In this document: positions 16,775 through 25,625 of the stretch, piece after piece | Layout of the letters: every line of letters starts with the position of its first letter | Numbering within the stretch: the stretch's first letter is position 1 | Source of the DNA: Limnohabitans sp. Rim8 | Lineage (GTDB): Bacteria > Pseudomonadota > Gammaproteobacteria > Burkholderiales > Burkholderiaceae_C | Length of the DNA stretch: 33,594 nucleotides | Assembly (NCBI RefSeq): GCF_945901735.1 | Contig: NZ_CAMDLM010000035.1 | Span: forward strand, 1-33,594 | Direction: 5' to 3' | Notes under the pieces: model-generated | The model's database searches: none | Told to the model about the DNA's origin: nothing | What the model saw: only the letters and a program-made list of their open reading frames with translations | Program-made: the position numbers and the translations under genes

Positions 16775-17938
16775 TCATCGCCCCGTCAAACCCATGCTGC
16801 GCGAGATCACTTCTTTCATGATCTCGTTGGTGCCGCCGTAGATGCGTTGCACGCGGGCGTCGGCGTAGGCGCGGGTGATGGGGTATTCCCACATGTAGCC
16901 GTAGCCGCCGTGCAGCTGCACGCATTTGTCCATGACTTTGCATTGCAGGTCTGAGCACCAGTATTTAGCCATGCTGGCTGTGGCCGTGTCGAGCTGGTCT
17001 TGCAGCAGCAATTCAGTGCACTTGTCTACAAACACACGGGCCACCTGCACCTCGGTCTGCAGCTCGGCCAGGGTGTAGCGGGTGTTTTGGTAGTTGCCCA
17101 CGGTCTGGCCAAACACCTTGCGGTCTTTAACATATTGCACCGTCCAATCGATGGCCGCTTGCGCCGCCGCAATGCCGCCAATGGCAATCTGCAGACGCTC
17201 CCAAGGCAGCTGCTCCATCAGGCAAATGAAGCCCTTGCCCTGCATGGCGGTGCCGCCCAGCAACTGGTCAGCGCTGACCTTCACATCGTCAAAGAACAGC
17301 TCAGAAGTGTCTTGCGCTTTGAGGCCCAGCTTCTTCAAGCGCTTGCCTTTTTCAAAGCCGGGCATGCCGCGCTCGATCAAAAACAAGCTGGTGCCTTTGG
17401 CCCCAGCGGCCGGGTCGGTCTTGGCCACCAAAATCACCAGATCGGCGTGCCAGCCGTTGGTGATGAAGGTCTTGCTGCCGTTGATGAGGTAAGTGCCATC
17501 GGGCTGCAGCATCGCCGTGGTTTTGACGCCCTGCAAGTCCGAGCCCGCCGCCGGTTCGCTCATGGCGATCGCGCCCACCATCTCGCCAGTGGCCAGCTTG
17601 GGCAGGTATTTTTGCTTTTGCGCCTCGGTGCCGTAATGCAGCAGGTAAGGGGCCACGATCTCGTTGTGCAGGCCGTAGCCGATGCCGGTGAATCCTGCGC
17701 GCGAGAGCTCTTCCATCTGCACCACCGAATACAGCTTGTCGGCGTCCGAGCCGCCGTAGGCCTCGGGCAGCGTCATGCACAAAAAGCCGTTGTCACCGGC
17801 CTTGTTCCACACGGCGCGGTCCACATAGCCTTGCTCTTCCCAGGCCTCGTGGTGGGGTGCGATTTCCTTGTCCATGAAGCGGCGAAAACTGTCGCGAAAG
17901 GCTTCGTGGTCGGCGGTAAAAAGTGTGCGTTCAATCAT
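16775..17938 (-). CDS. Acyl-CoA dehydrogenase 1 (long-chain type)
   Basis: This is a 387-residue FAD acyl-CoA dehydrogenase. Motifs: GAIAMSEPAAGSDLQGVKTTA, TYLINGSKTFITNGWHADLV, GFICLMEQLPWERLQIAIG, RKVFGQTVGNYQNTRYTLAE and CVQLHGGYGYMWEYPITRAYADARVQRIYGGTNEIMKEVISRSMGL. The last part is the textbook C-terminal signature of long-chain/isovaleryl-type dehydrogenases. The start is ATG at 17938 (MIERTLFTADH), which has GGAGA 5 bases upstream; the in-frame ATG at 17953 has no such site. It follows the S9 peptidase by 33 bases on the same strand and precedes the TetR gene by 4 bases. It is the most conventional of the three dehydrogenases and probably performs the first desaturation of the long substrate (inference). 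Confidence 0.92.
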   Translation of the reverse strand: MIERTLFTADHEAFRDSFRRFMDKEIAPHHEAWEEQGYVDRAVWNKAGDNGFLCMTLPEAYGGSDADKLYSVVQMEELSRAGFTGIGYGLHNEIVAPYLLHYGTEAQKQKYLPKLATGEMVGAIAMSEPAAGSDLQGVKTTAMLQPDGTYLINGSKTFITNGWHADLVILVAKTDPAAGAKGTSLFLIERGMPGFEKGKRLKKLGLKAQDTSELFFDDVKVSADQLLGGTAMQGKGFICLMEQLPWERLQIAIGGIAAAQAAIDWTVQYVKDRKVFGQTVGNYQNTRYTLAELQTEVQVARVFVDKCTELLLQDQLDTATASMAKYWCSDLQCKVMDKCVQLHGGYGYMWEYPITRAYADARVQRIYGGTNEIMKEVISRSMGLTGR

Positions 17939-17971
17939 GGTGTCTCCAGTCAAAGTCAGTGTGAAAGTGGC

Positions 17972-19999
17972 TCAGCGGGGCATGAGCTGGTAATAATCAA
18001 ATCCGGCGCTTTGCCCTCCCAGGCAATCGGCAAAGAAGTCCTCGATCTCGCGCCACATGGCCAGTCGGTTTCGCCATTTGCTGATGGCGTGCCCCTCGTT
18101 GGGGAACACCAAGTAGTTCACCGGATGGCCACGCTGGCGTAGCGCGTTGACCACATCGTCAGAGTCCTGTCGCAGCACGCGGATGTCGTTGGCTCCGTGG
18201 ATCACCAGCAGTGGTGCCTGGATCTGGTCCAGGTAGGACACGGGAGAGTTGCGCAGCATGTCGGCTCGTTCTTCAGGTTTGTTCACGTCGCCGTAGGCAC
18301 GGGTGAAATAGTGCAGGTTGCGCCAGAAAGGTGGCCAGTTTTCCATCACACGCGGCCAGTTCGCCACGCCCACCACGTTCACGCCGCAGCGGTAGTTGTG
18401 TGGTTTTTGCGCCAGCTGCGCCAACACGGAGAAACCACCGAAGCTGGCTCCCAGAACTGCCAGTCGTTTCGGATCGGCCACACCTTGGTCTACCGCCCAC
18501 TGCACCGCTTCAGCAATGTCCTGCTGCACCCGCCCATTGGTCTGTCGGTCTGCGGCCTCCAAGTGGGCGCGGCCATACCCGGACGATCCCCGGAAATTCA
18601 CCTGCAGCACTGCATAACCCCGGTTGACCAGCAACTGGCGGGTGTTGTAAGAAGCGGGCAGCCAGTGGTCACGCGCCCAAGGGCCGCCGTGAATTTCTAC
18701 CACCATGGGCGTTGCACCCTGCACTCCGCGTGGGCGTATCAGGTAACCCGCAATCTTGCGCCCATCGCTGGCATTGAACTCGAATGGCACCGTGGGTGAA
18801 AGCACCTCTGCCAGCTCTTTGAACTGCGAATTGAGCCGCTGCACGTTGCCCGTTTGGCGGTCCCACAACAGCTCGGCAGTGTCAAAGTCGCTCTGGCTGC
18901 GCAGCAACACCCGACGCCCGTCGGTGCTGCCACTCCTGCGGACCATGCTGGTGGGCGGGGCAGTCAGCAGGCCTTGTTTCAAAGCCTGCGCCGCCACCGC
19001 CTGAACCTCTTGTCCGGTGGCTAGATTCAGATGGTGCACCTGCGGGTAGCCTGGCTCCACCACATAGCCCACCGGTCCACCATGCCGACCCTCAAACAGC
19101 ACCTGCCCCAGATCCACCTGCTCATGCTCGGCCAGCACACGCTGCTCACCACTGTCCAGGTTCAGTTCAACCAGCGCGGTCTTGTCTCGGCCCAGGTTGG
19201 ACAAGGCCCAGACGCGCCGTGCAGCGTTGTCAATGCGCAGCACCCAGAAGCTGTCAAAGCCGCCCACAGTTTGCAAGACGCGCCACTGCCCATCCGGCTG
19301 CATCAGCTCGACCACACTGTCTGAGCCGTCGGGCCTGGCGAGCTGGCGCACCCTGCCGGCGAGCTGGCCTTGGGTATCGATCAACCAGTGCAATACCAGA
19401 CCATTGTTGCGGGCCACTTCACGCAGCTTGCGGCTGCCCGCATCGGCCTCGTGCAGATCGAACGAGGCACGGTCGCGCTGGTTGCTGGCCACGAAGAACC
19501 GGGCACTGCCCTCGGGCCCCATGCCGACCACGAAGCTGCGCACACCTTGCGCAGGCGTCAAAACCCAAGGTGCCAAAGTGCCTTCATCGGCGTCCTGCAC
19601 AAATAGACGGGTGTTTTCGTCCCCCTGATCGTCCTTGCTGAACACGAAATGGCGGCTGTTGGGCAGCCAGTTGTAATAACCACCACGTCGGCCTTGATTG
19701 CCTACGGGGTACGCCGTGACCGGGGCGTTGGCCTTGACCGCACGCACCGCCAGTCCCGTGTCCAGCCCCACGGTCTGCGACCACAGCAGGCGCACGCCGT
19801 CGGGTGACATCACAAAACCGCCCGTGCGCTCGGTATTGGCCACAAAAGCACGCACCGGCAACAGGGGTGCAAGCTGCCCGGCCACCTGGGCTGCTTGGAG
19901 TTGCGGGTGTTGTGGCGATACGGCACAGGCAGTCAACGCACCGGCCAGCACCAAAGCGCTCAGTCTGCATGCAGTCCTGACCATGCATTGTGTTTTCAT
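17972..19999 (-). CDS. Lipoprotein S9 (prolyl oligopeptidase) family peptidase
   Basis: This 675-residue serine hydrolase has a lipoprotein signal: the hydrophobic stretch [13 protein letters not shown] gives an LTAC lipobox with Cys25, so it is probably anchored in the envelope. A beta-propeller-like N-terminal region (~30-420) is followed by an alpha/beta hydrolase domain. The catalytic triad is readable: Ser519 in GASFGGFS, Asp605 in HGANDIRV and His637 in [23 protein letters not shown] is the oxyanion region typical of S9 acylaminoacyl peptidases. The start at 19999 has GGAGG upstream. It is the first gene on the minus strand after the divergent promoter region and sits 33 bases before acyl-CoA dehydrogenase 1. 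An exported peptidase heading an acyl-CoA operon is unusual; co-transcription is not proven. Confidence 0.9.
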   Translation of the reverse strand: MKTQCMVRTACRLSALVLAGALTACAVSPQHPQLQAAQVAGQLAPLLPVRAFVANTERTGGFVMSPDGVRLLWSQTVGLDTGLAVRAVKANAPVTAYPVGNQGRRGGYYNWLPNSRHFVFSKDDQGDENTRLFVQDADEGTLAPWVLTPAQGVRSFVVGMGPEGSARFFVASNQRDRASFDLHEADAGSRKLREVARNNGLVLHWLIDTQGQLAGRVRQLARPDGSDSVVELMQPDGQWRVLQTVGGFDSFWVLRIDNAARRVWALSNLGRDKTALVELNLDSGEQRVLAEHEQVDLGQVLFEGRHGGPVGYVVEPGYPQVHHLNLATGQEVQAVAAQALKQGLLTAPPTSMVRRSGSTDGRRVLLRSQSDFDTAELLWDRQTGNVQRLNSQFKELAEVLSPTVPFEFNASDGRKIAGYLIRPRGVQGATPMVVEIHGGPWARDHWLPASYNTRQLLVNRGYAVLQVNFRGSSGYGRAHLEAADRQTNGRVQQDIAEAVQWAVDQGVADPKRLAVLGASFGGFSVLAQLAQKPHNYRCGVNVVGVANWPRVMENWPPFWRNLHYFTRAYGDVNKPEERADMLRNSPVSYLDQIQAPLLVIHGANDIRVLRQDSDDVVNALRQRGHPVNYLVFPNEGHAISKWRNRLAMWREIEDFFADCLGGQSAGFDYYQLMPR

Positions 20000-20089
20000 C
20001 TTCTTGGTCCTCCTTGACGCGGTGGGGTGGGGCTCGCCAGTCTGCTTAATTCTGGTTGATTTCAGCGGACTGGATACCTCATCTGTTTA

Positions 20090-20126
20090 TTTATGCCAAG
20101 CACTTGCTTGGCATAAAGTTTATACT
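20090..20126. promoter_or_regulatory. Perfect palindrome: candidate operator between the divergent operons, with a -10-like box
   Basis: The arms TTTATGCCAAGC (20090-20101) and GCTTGGCATAAA (20106-20117) are perfect inverted repeats around a 4-base spacer ACTT. A -10-like TATACT follows at 20121-20126, with no good -35 at normal spacing. The element therefore seems to replace or overlap the -35 of the thiolase promoter. It lies 67 bases before the thiolase start and 91 bases before the peptidase start. There is no T-run after it, so it is not a terminator. Size and symmetry suit a TetR-family dimer; the TetR gene at 16084-16770 is the nearest candidate. Confidence 0.65.
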
Positions 20127-20183
20127 CTTTGTGGCATCCCGAAAATACCGGGCAAACCCCTTGATGACCCCCAGGAGACATTC

Positions 20184-21389
20184 ATGAGCGAAGCATTTGT
20201 TTATGACGCCATACGCACACCGCGTGGCAAAGGCAAGAAAGACGGCAGCTTGCACGAAGTCAAGCCGATCAGCTTGCTCTCGGGCGTGCTGCGCGAGCTG
20301 CAAAGCCGCAACCAGTTCGACACCGCAGCGGTGGACGACGTGGTCATGGGCGTGGTCTCGCCGATTGGCGAACAGGGCTCGGTGATCCCCAAAGTGGCGG
20401 CGTTGGCTGCGGGTTGGGACTGGCGCTGCTCGGGCGTGCAGCTCAACCGCTTTTGCGCCTCAGGGCTGGAAGCGGTCAACATGGCCGCCATGAAAGTGCG
20501 CAGCGGCTGGGAAGACTTGGTCGTGGCCGGGGGCCTGGAAAGCATGAGCCGCGTGCCGATTGGCGCGGACGGCGGCGCTTGGGCGCAAGACCCCGAGACC
20601 AACAGCGCCACGCTGTTTGTGCCGCAAGGCATTGGGGCCGATTTGATCGCCACCATGAGCGGTTTTACCCGCCACGATGTCGATGCCTTCGCGGTCGAGT
20701 CGCAAAAACGCGCCACGGCCGCGCGTGCAGCAGGCTACTTCGATGGCTCGGTCGTGCCGGTCAAAGACAAGCTGGGCCAGGTCATTCTGGCGCAAGACGA
20801 ATTCATCAAACCCCAGACCACCTTAGAAACACTGGGCGGCCTGAAAGCCTCGTTTGAACAACTGGGCGCGATGGGTTTTGACGCCGTGGCTTTGCAGCGT
20901 TACCCACAGGTCGAGCGCATCCACCATGTGCACCACGCGGGCAACTCGTCCGGCATCGTGGACGGCGCAGCGGCGGTGTTGATCGGCTCGGAAGCTGCGG
21001 GCAAAACCCATGGCCTCACGCCGCGTGCGCGCATTGTGTCGGTGGCCTTGTCGGGCGCTGACCCGACCATCATGCTCACAGGCCCCATGCCCGCCGCCCG
21101 CAAGGCGCTGGCCAAGGCGGGCCTGACGATCGACCAGATCGATTTGTTCGAGGTGAACGAAGCCTTTGCCGCTGTGCCCATGAAGTTCATGCAAGAGATG
21201 GGTGTGCCGCACGAGAAGGTGAATGTGAACGGCGGCGCGATTGCCATGGGCCACCCGCTGGGGGCCACGGGCGCGATGATTTTGGGCACCTTGATCGACG
21301 AGCTGCACCGCCGCAAGTTGCGCTTCGGCTTGGCCACTTTGTGTGTGGGCGGCGGCATGGGCATCGCCACCATCGTTGAACGCGTTTGA
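20184..21389 (+). CDS. Acetyl-CoA acyltransferase (thiolase, FadA/PhaA-like fold)
   Basis: This 401-residue thiolase cleaves 3-ketoacyl-CoA to acetyl-CoA and a shortened acyl-CoA. The catalytic residues are in place: nucleophile Cys91 in [11 protein letters not shown], His357 in [15 protein letters not shown] and Cys387 in LCVGGGMG. The region between (~250-300) carries [21 protein letters not shown], normal for degradative thiolases. The start is ATG at 20184, with CAGGAG at 20172-20177; an open frame extends far upstream but runs through the promoter region and is not coding. It is followed after 16 bases by the FadB-type gene, forming a two-gene beta-oxidation operon. The palindrome upstream suggests joint control with the divergent operon. 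Confidence 0.93.
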   Translation: MSEAFVYDAIRTPRGKGKKDGSLHEVKPISLLSGVLRELQSRNQFDTAAVDDVVMGVVSPIGEQGSVIPKVAALAAGWDWRCSGVQLNRFCASGLEAVNMAAMKVRSGWEDLVVAGGLESMSRVPIGADGGAWAQDPETNSATLFVPQGIGADLIATMSGFTRHDVDAFAVESQKRATAARAAGYFDGSVVPVKDKLGQVILAQDEFIKPQTTLETLGGLKASFEQLGAMGFDAVALQRYPQVERIHHVHHAGNSSGIVDGAAAVLIGSEAAGKTHGLTPRARIVSVALSGADPTIMLTGPMPAARKALAKAGLTIDQIDLFEVNEAFAAVPMKFMQEMGVPHEKVNVNGGAIAMGHPLGATGAMILGTLIDELHRRKLRFGLATLCVGGGMGIATIVERV

Positions 21390-21405
21390 CCGGGGAGACA
21401 AAAGC

Positions 21406-23565
21406 ATGATTTTGAAAACACTGCGCTACGAACTGGAAGGCGGCATCGCCACCATCACCTTTGACGAGCAGGGCTCGCCGGTCAACACCATGTGCCTGCA
21501 ATGGCAGGCCGACTTGGCCCAGGCGGCTGCGCAAGTCGTGCAAGACAAAGCCAACATCCAGGGCATCATTTTGGCCTCGGCCAAGTCCACGTTTTTTGCG
21601 GGGGCCGACCTCAAAGGGGTGATGCGCTCGCAAGCCTCGGACGGCCCGCGTGTCTTTGTCGAGATCGAAGGCATCAAGAAAGCTTTCCGCACCATCGAGA
21701 CGCTGGGCGTGCCGGTGGTCAGCTGCCTCAATGGCACGGCGCTGGGCGGTGGCTGGGAGGTGGCTTTGATCGGCCACCACCGCATCGCCACGGCCAACCC
21801 CAAAACGCAGTTTGGTCTGCCCGAAGTCACGCTGGGCTTGATTCCCGGTGGCGGCGGCATCACCAAGATGACACGCCAGCTGGGCCTGCTGGCCGCGCAG
21901 CCCTATGTGCTGGAGAGCAAACTCTTTGGCCCCGAAGAAGCGCAAAAGCTGGGCTTGGTGCACGAACTGGTGGCTAGCGACGACCAGCTGCGCCCCCGCG
22001 CTTTGGCGCACATCGCGGCAAGCCAAGGCCAGCCCGAAGCCGCCCAGCACCTGTGGGACCGCAAAGACTACAAAATGCCCGGCGGAACGCCGAGCAACCC
22101 CAAGATCGCGGGCATGCTGAGTGTGGCCCCGGCCGTGCTCAAGCAAAAAACACGCGGCCTGTACCCCGCGCCCGAAGCGGCGCTGGCCGCCATGGTCGAA
22201 GGCGCGATGGTGGACTTTGACACCGCCATGCGCATCGAAAGCCGTTACCTCGCGGGCCTGATGACCAGCCAGGTCGCGCGCAACATGATCAACACCTTCT
22301 TCTTCAACATGAACAGCATCAAGGGTGGCCAAAGCCGCCCCAAGGCTGCTCCGCGCTACAAGCCACAGAAGGTGGGCATTTTGGGTGCGGGCATGATGGG
22401 CTCGGGCATCGCGTATTCACAAGCCAGCCGGGGCATCGCTTCGGTGCTGAAAGACGTGAGCGTAGAAGCGGCTGAAAAAGGCAAGGCCTACAGCCACAAG
22501 CTCACGCAAAAGCGCGTGGACAACGGCCGCATGGCGGCGGACAAACAAGCGGCTTTGTTGTCACTGATCCAGCCCACGGCCAGCGCCGCTGACCTGAAAG
22601 GCTGCGATCTGATCATCGAAGCCGTGTTTGAAAACCGCGAACTCAAGGCCAAGGTCACGCAAGAGGCTGAGCCCATGTTGGCTGAGGGCGGCTTCTTTGC
22701 CAGCAACACCTCCACCTTGCCCATCAGCGGCCTGGCCACCGCCAGCACCAAGCCCGAGAAGTTTGTGGGCATCCATTTCTTCAGCCCGGTGGACAAGATG
22801 CAGCTGGTGGAGATCATTCGCGGCGCGCAGACCGACGACGAGACCATCGCCCGTGCGTTCGACTATGTGCAGGCGCTGGGCAAGCTGCCGATTGTGGTGA
22901 ACGACTCGCGCGGCTTCTACACCAGCCGCACCTTTGGCACCTTTGTGATGGAAGGCGCGGCCATGCTGGGCGAGGGCATCCCCGCCCCGGTGATCGAAAA
23001 CCTGGCCATGCAAGTGGGCATGCCGGTCGGCCCGCTGGCGGTGCTGGACGAAACCGCGCTGTCGCTCTCGGTGCATGTGCTGGACCAAACCCGCGAAGAC
23101 TTCGCCAAAGAAGGCAAGACCCACACCGCCACGCCCGGTGAGCTGTTGGTCGAGCGCATGGTCAAAGAACTCCAGCGCCCCGGCCGCGCCGCAGGCGGTG
23201 GTTTTTACGACTACCCCGTTGGCCAGAAAAAAGTGCTGTGGCCTGAACTGAAAACCCGTTTTGAAAAACCAGACGTCAGCTACAACCAGCAAGACATCAA
23301 AGACCGCCTGCTGTACCGCCAAGCCGTGGAGACCGCCCGCTGCCTGCAAGAAGGCGTGCTGACCTCGGTGCACGACGGCAACATCGGCTCAATCTTCGGC
23401 ATCGGCTTTCCGGCCTGGACGGGTGGCGCGCTGCAGTTCATTTATGGGCAAGGCGTGGATGCGTTTGCCAAGCGTTGTGCTGAACTGGCGGCAAAGTATG
23501 GTGCGGGGTTTGTGCTGACGGCGGAAGTGATGGCGAGTTTGAAGCAGCATCAGCCGGTGTATTGA
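21406..23565 (+). CDS. FadB-type 3-hydroxyacyl-CoA dehydrogenase / enoyl-CoA hydratase fusion
   Basis: This 719-residue multifunctional beta-oxidation enzyme has an N-terminal crotonase domain (~1-200) containing TFFAGADLKGV, with both catalytic Glu-bearing motifs intact: NGTALGGGWEVAL and FGLPEVTLGLIPGGGG. The NAD-binding 3-hydroxyacyl-CoA dehydrogenase domain begins ~residue 323 with KVGILGAGMMGSGIAY, carries the catalytic-His segment GIHFFSPVDKMQLVEIIRG and ends in the C-terminal dehydrogenase domain (DSRGFYTSRTFGTFV; FGIGFPAWTGGALQFI). The start is ATG at 21406 with GGGGAG upstream, 16 bases after the thiolase stop. Length and order match FadB/FadJ alpha subunits that pair with a thiolase. 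A terminator follows at 23597-23630. Confidence 0.94.
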   Translation: MILKTLRYELEGGIATITFDEQGSPVNTMCLQWQADLAQAAAQVVQDKANIQGIILASAKSTFFAGADLKGVMRSQASDGPRVFVEIEGIKKAFRTIETLGVPVVSCLNGTALGGGWEVALIGHHRIATANPKTQFGLPEVTLGLIPGGGGITKMTRQLGLLAAQPYVLESKLFGPEEAQKLGLVHELVASDDQLRPRALAHIAASQGQPEAAQHLWDRKDYKMPGGTPSNPKIAGMLSVAPAVLKQKTRGLYPAPEAALAAMVEGAMVDFDTAMRIESRYLAGLMTSQVARNMINTFFFNMNSIKGGQSRPKAAPRYKPQKVGILGAGMMGSGIAYSQASRGIASVLKDVSVEAAEKGKAYSHKLTQKRVDNGRMAADKQAALLSLIQPTASAADLKGCDLIIEAVFENRELKAKVTQEAEPMLAEGGFFASNTSTLPISGLATASTKPEKFVGIHFFSPVDKMQLVEIIRGAQTDDETIARAFDYVQALGKLPIVVNDSRGFYTSRTFGTFVMEGAAMLGEGIPAPVIENLAMQVGMPVGPLAVLDETALSLSVHVLDQTREDFAKEGKTHTATPGELLVERMVKELQRPGRAAGGGFYDYPVGQKKVLWPELKTRFEKPDVSYNQQDIKDRLLYRQAVETARCLQEGVLTSVHDGNIGSIFGIGFPAWTGGALQFIYGQGVDAFAKRCAELAAKYGAGFVLTAEVMASLKQHQPVY

Positions 23566-23596
23566 ACGACAGAGGCGCGACCCGCGGCTCCAAACC

Positions 23597-23630
23597 AACG
23601 CAGAGGTGTCAAAACTTCTGCGTTTTTTTT
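23597..23630 (+). terminator. Rho-independent terminator after the thiolase-FadB operon
   Basis: AACGCAGA (23597-23604) and TCTGCGTT (23617-23624) form an 8-bp stem with a 12-base loop, continued by a run of eight T (23623-23630). It begins 31 bases after the stop codon. Confidence 0.85.
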
Positions 23631-23674
23631 GGACTTCCTGAAATCAGGTGCACCTGATTTCGCTGACGTTGTCT

Positions 23675-24466
23675 TCAGTAAGGTATGGCGCGACCAGAGC
23701 CACCATCCACTGCGATCGCTTGTCCGGTGATCGCGCTGGCCGCATCGCTGCACAAGAAAACAGCCAGCCGGGCCATGTCTTCAGGTTGCATGAAACGACC
23801 TATGGGAATTTCCTTCAGCCTGAGGGCGGTGACTTGTTCGACGGTCATGTTTTCCAGTGCGGCCCATTTTTCAAGAGCCGATTCAAGCCGGGGCGTCCAG
23901 GTGTAGCCTGGATGGATCGCATTGACGGTCACCCCGAATGCCCCAACCTGTTCGGCCAGATGCTTCGTGAAATTTGTGACGCCCGCGTTGACCACGCCAT
24001 TGGTCATTCGGTAGGCGCTGACATCTCGTGCCGTGATGCCTGCCATGTTGACAATGCGCCCCCAGTTCTGGGATTTCATGTGCGGTAGAACAGCGCGTGC
24101 ACAGCGGATGTAGCCCATGAGTTTGATATTGATGTGGTGTTGCCAATCTTCGTCTGACAAGGCGTCGAACCCATTCTGAGAAGAGCTGACAGCATTGTTG
24201 ATGAGCATGTCGATGCGTCCGAAATGCGCATGGGCACTGGCCACCAGCGTATCGATATCCTGCGGCACAGAGACATCTGCCACCACACTCAGGACATCCA
24301 GTCCTTTGGCTTGAAGTGAGGTGACGGCCTCTTGCAGGGGCGTTTCATGCCGTGCGCAAATCACCAGGCGGGCGCCTGCCTGTCCCAATTGATGGGCCAT
24401 CGCATAACCAATGCCCTTGCTGCCACCGGTGATCAGTGCCACGCGATTTTGAAGATTCAAATGCAT
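23675..24466 (-). CDS. SDR-family oxidoreductase with atypical catalytic residues
   Basis: This is a 263-residue SDR. The NAD(P)-binding loop LITGGSKGIGYAMA is near residue 12, NNAVSSS stands in for the NNAG motif near residue 92, and the cofactor-side PG motif appears as AIHPGYTWT. The active-site segment is NMAGITARDVSAYRMTNG. Tyr152 is present, but the usual Lys four residues on is Asn156, and the usual Ser position reads Gly143. The Ser-Tyr-Lys triad is therefore not complete. The C-terminus (ASAITGQAIAVDGGSGRAIPY) is standard. The start at 24466 overlaps the stop of the enolase-superfamily gene by one base (TGATG), so the two are coupled. The substrate is unknown; it may reduce, oxidise or merely bind the product of its neighbour. 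Confidence 0.85.
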   Translation of the reverse strand: MHLNLQNRVALITGGSKGIGYAMAHQLGQAGARLVICARHETPLQEAVTSLQAKGLDVLSVVADVSVPQDIDTLVASAHAHFGRIDMLINNAVSSSQNGFDALSDEDWQHHINIKLMGYIRCARAVLPHMKSQNWGRIVNMAGITARDVSAYRMTNGVVNAGVTNFTKHLAEQVGAFGVTVNAIHPGYTWTPRLESALEKWAALENMTVEQVTALRLKEIPIGRFMQPEDMARLAVFLCSDAASAITGQAIAVDGGSGRAIPY

Positions 24467-25563
24467 CAGGCCTCTGAATGGATGAGTGCTTGCTGAACAG
24501 AGAGATGTTGAATCGCAGACATGTCCAGTGCAGGCCAGTAGCCTGCGGGGAGAACAATGCAGCCGTCAGCGAAGCACAGGGGCGTTTGAAAAATATGGTC
24601 CCTTGGCTTGAGAAAGCCATTGAACTCTCCTGCATTGACGATGGTGGAACGGGCAACACAGGCTTCCATCCAGCAACCAATTTCAGATGCCACACCGTTG
24701 CCAAGCACCCGTTGCATGCCATGCTGGGTGATGCTGTGCAGATCGGCCATCAGTGGATCGATGCCACCCGATTTCACGAGTTTGAGCTTGATGTATTGGG
24801 CCGCTTTCAGTTGAGCGGCTTTTTCAATGTCCTTCGGTTCGAAGATGGATTCGTCCAACATCATGGGCACTGGACTGATGCGGGCGACTTGGGCCGCGGC
24901 CTCCCAATCTGTGTCCTTGCAGGGTTGCTCAAAGAGTTCAATGAACTGTGGTGACATGCACTGAACAAATTCAAGAGCTTGTGCAAGTTGATAGCCTTGG
25001 TTGCCATCGAGCCTTAGGGAGGCACGGCCGTTGACGTGTGCCTGTATCCAGTCCAGACGCTCCAAATCGCTCGCCACATCAAAGCCGACTTTGACCTTCA
25101 GAGTCTTGAACCCGGCCGCCAAAAGTCGATCCACTTCGTCGTGGATCTGGCTTTTGCTTTTGGCGTTGACGGGGGCGAGCATGGGCACGGAGACTGTTTC
25201 GGTATGCGGTCCCAGCACAGGATGGGACATTGCCATTTCGACCGCACTGACCAGAGCCGCCACGGCGTGTGAATGCAAGCTGCGATGTTCAAGCCAAAGT
25301 GCTATGGCTTCGTGACCATGCAAGCCGATTGCTTTCTTAGCGTAATGCTGGCAAAAGTCCCACCCGCCCTGTCGTGTCTCATGGGTATAGCCTTCCACAA
25401 TGGCTGCTTCGCCAAAGCCGATGGCGCCGTCATCTGTGGTCACGATCACAAGCAGGGTTTCCAAAGCAGTGAGTGTGGCAATCGCGCTTGGATAGGGCTC
25501 TTTGAAAGGCATGCGCAAGTCATGCAGCTCGATTTTTTCAATTCTGGACAAAGTCAACCCCAT
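24466..25563 (-). CDS. Enolase-superfamily enzyme, muconate-lactonising (MLE) subgroup
   Basis: This 365-residue TIM-barrel enzyme abstracts a proton alpha to a carboxylate. The MLE-subgroup catalytic pair KxK is visible as Lys156 and Lys158 (TLKVKVGFD). Metal ligands are Asp186 (RLDGNQGY), Glu209 (FIELFEQP) and Asp237 (MMLDES). The second-side lysine lies in YIKLKLVKSGG. The N-terminal capping domain starts with IEKIELHDLRMPFKEPY. Members include muconate cycloisomerases, dipeptide epimerases, o-succinylbenzoate synthases and 4R-hydroxyproline epimerases; the sequence does not tell which. ATG at 25563 was chosen; a TTG at 25578 would add five residues, and neither has a clear ribosome site. 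It is downstream of the Bug-type receptor gene by 62 bases and coupled to the SDR. Confidence 0.87.
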   Translation of the reverse strand: MGLTLSRIEKIELHDLRMPFKEPYPSAIATLTALETLLVIVTTDDGAIGFGEAAIVEGYTHETRQGGWDFCQHYAKKAIGLHGHEAIALWLEHRSLHSHAVAALVSAVEMAMSHPVLGPHTETVSVPMLAPVNAKSKSQIHDEVDRLLAAGFKTLKVKVGFDVASDLERLDWIQAHVNGRASLRLDGNQGYQLAQALEFVQCMSPQFIELFEQPCKDTDWEAAAQVARISPVPMMLDESIFEPKDIEKAAQLKAAQYIKLKLVKSGGIDPLMADLHSITQHGMQRVLGNGVASEIGCWMEACVARSTIVNAGEFNGFLKPRDHIFQTPLCFADGCIVLPAGYWPALDMSAIQHLSVQQALIHSEA

Positions 25564-25625
25564 TATCAAAGACGCCAAATGGGTGGATCAATCCAAAGGA
25601 CAGACTTGCTGGACAAGAAGAACTT

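Noticed and set aside
8423..17938. Leucine/isovalerate (liu) operon
   Set aside because: The order differs, and neither an HMG-CoA lyase nor a MerR regulator is present; a PECR-like SDR and TetR are present instead. It is not fully excluded, because MCC and GCC subunits are close relatives.
20090..20117. The palindrome as a transcription terminator
   Set aside because: It lies between divergent genes, has no following T-run and is next to a -10-like box, so an operator is more likely.
23571..23674. Insertion or attachment site at the border of the dioxygenase cluster
   Set aside because: No tRNA, integrase, target duplication or terminal inverted repeat is visible at either end (23571-23674 or 28477-28647).
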